NCBI GenBank assembly: GCA_003158835.1
Contig: PMLI01000228.1
Location: 1-6,859 of the forward strand
DNA from: Acidimicrobiaceae bacterium
Lineage (GTDB): Bacteria > Actinomycetota > Acidimicrobiia > Acidimicrobiales > Palsa-688
Length of the DNA stretch: 6,859 nt
Direction: 5' to 3'
Shown: in pieces, positions 6,321 through 6,859 of the stretch
How positions within the stretch are numbered: position 1 is the first letter of the stretch
Layout of the letters: the number at the start of each line of letters is the position of its first letter
Program-made: the position numbers and the translations under genes
Notes under the pieces: model-generated
Seen by the model: only the letters and a program-made list of their open reading frames with translations
What the model was told of the DNA's origin: nothing
Databases searched by the model: none

Positions 6321-6859
6321 TTAAGCCTTGCCCGGTCTGGACAATCCGGACAGGTCGCCTCCGTAGCGTTGTCGAAGGATTTGCAGTACTTGGCTCAAGG
6401 TTGTGACCGGGACGACGGCCAGGCCCGGGCCGGCCACGCTCTCCGCGTCCTGGTACTCCGCTTGCGGCACGAAAAACACCTGAGCTCCCGCCTTTTCGAC
6501 GGCCGCCGTCTTTTCCTGGACGCCGCCCACTTGGCCGACGTCCCCCTGGGGGCTCATGGTCCCGGTGGCGGCGACCTTGTGCCCGCCTGTCAACCTCCCG
6601 TTGGAAACAGCGTCCATGATGGCCAATGTGAAGGCGAGCCCGGCCGACGGTCCACCTATCTGGCCCGCGTCCACCGACACGGGGAAGGGCAGCTGCAGCT
6701 TTACCCGGGTCTCCACGTCGACGCCCATGTACGACCTGCCTTGAAAACCCTGGGCGACGACGCTGGCCGGAGGGCTGCTCAAACGGATCCTGACCTGCTT
6801 GGGGCGGCCGCCCGCAGCAGGGTGGTCGGTCAGGACCACCACGGTCCCCGGGGGCACCG
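6321..6859 (-). CDS. YlbL-like PDZ/Lon (S16) secreted protease, C-terminal part only (runs off right edge)
   Basis: About 179 residues are visible, ending at TAA (6323-6321); the frame is open to the window edge, so the true start lies outside. The first visible residues (VPPGTVVVLTDHP) look like the last strand of a PDZ domain. The Lon-type proteolytic domain follows. Its Ser/Lys dyad is intact: the serine in GGPSAGLAF and, 45 residues later, the lysine in GGVQEKTAA, close to the 43-residue spacing in E. coli Lon. VDAGQIGGPSAG and ATGTMSPQGDVGQVGG are typical of the YlbL family. There is no ATPase region in view. Family members normally have an N-terminal membrane or signal segment plus PDZ, and act as ATP-independent proteases at the outer face of the membrane. 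The gene precedes the DivIVA-domain gene by 106 nt on the same strand. The substrate is unknown. Confidence 0.92.
   Translation of the reverse strand, partial: VPPGTVVVLTDHPAAGGRPKQVRIRLSSPPASVVAQGFQGRSYMGVDVETRVKLQLPFPVSVDAGQIGGPSAGLAFTLAIMDAVSNGRLTGGHKVAATGTMSPQGDVGQVGGVQEKTAAVEKAGAQVFFVPQAEYQDAESVAGPGLAVVPVTTLSQVLQILRQRYGGDLSGLSRPGKA

Overview
This is a GC-rich window whose recognisable genes all lie on the minus strand, so transcription runs from high to low coordinates. It suggests a high-GC actinobacterium. The reasons are a YlbL-type PDZ/Lon secreted protease close to a UPF0182 seven-helix membrane protein (as in Rv3194c-Rv3193c of Mycobacterium, from memory), a DivIVA-domain protein, and strong G/C preference at third codon positions. 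The long Ala-, Pro- and Thr-rich linkers recall Acidimicrobiia, but that class-level placement is an impression rather than a demonstration.

Layout in transcriptional order: (1) 6859-6321, the C-terminal part of a YlbL-like protease that runs off the right edge, with an intact Ser/Lys catalytic dyad. (2) 6320-6215, a 106-nt gap with a quasi-palindrome and a possible -10 element placed for nearly leaderless transcription. (3) 6214-3863, a 783-residue protein with an N-terminal DivIVA domain, a long Ala/Glu-rich coiled coil, a low-complexity linker, and a C-terminal helical domain ending in a CxxC...HxxCxC motif like that of phage Mu gpF/SPP1 gp7 minor head proteins. (4) A short gap, then 3808-611, a UPF0182 protein with seven membrane segments, a large extracytoplasmic domain and two Thr-rich segments. 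(5) 610-277, a gene-poor stretch of about 330 nt with GC hairpins. (6) 276-1, the start of an exported Thr/Ser-rich protein that runs off the left edge and probably begins at TTG.

Functionally this looks like a conserved cell-envelope neighbourhood: a secreted processing protease, a polar or septal scaffold-type protein, a large envelope membrane protein and an exported protein. There is no CRISPR array, insertion sequence, tRNA, rRNA or clear integrated phage. The least ordinary item is the DivIVA-domain protein with the phage-head-like, probably metal-binding C-terminus, placed between two genes that are close neighbours in other actinobacteria. Its function cannot be assigned from sequence alone.
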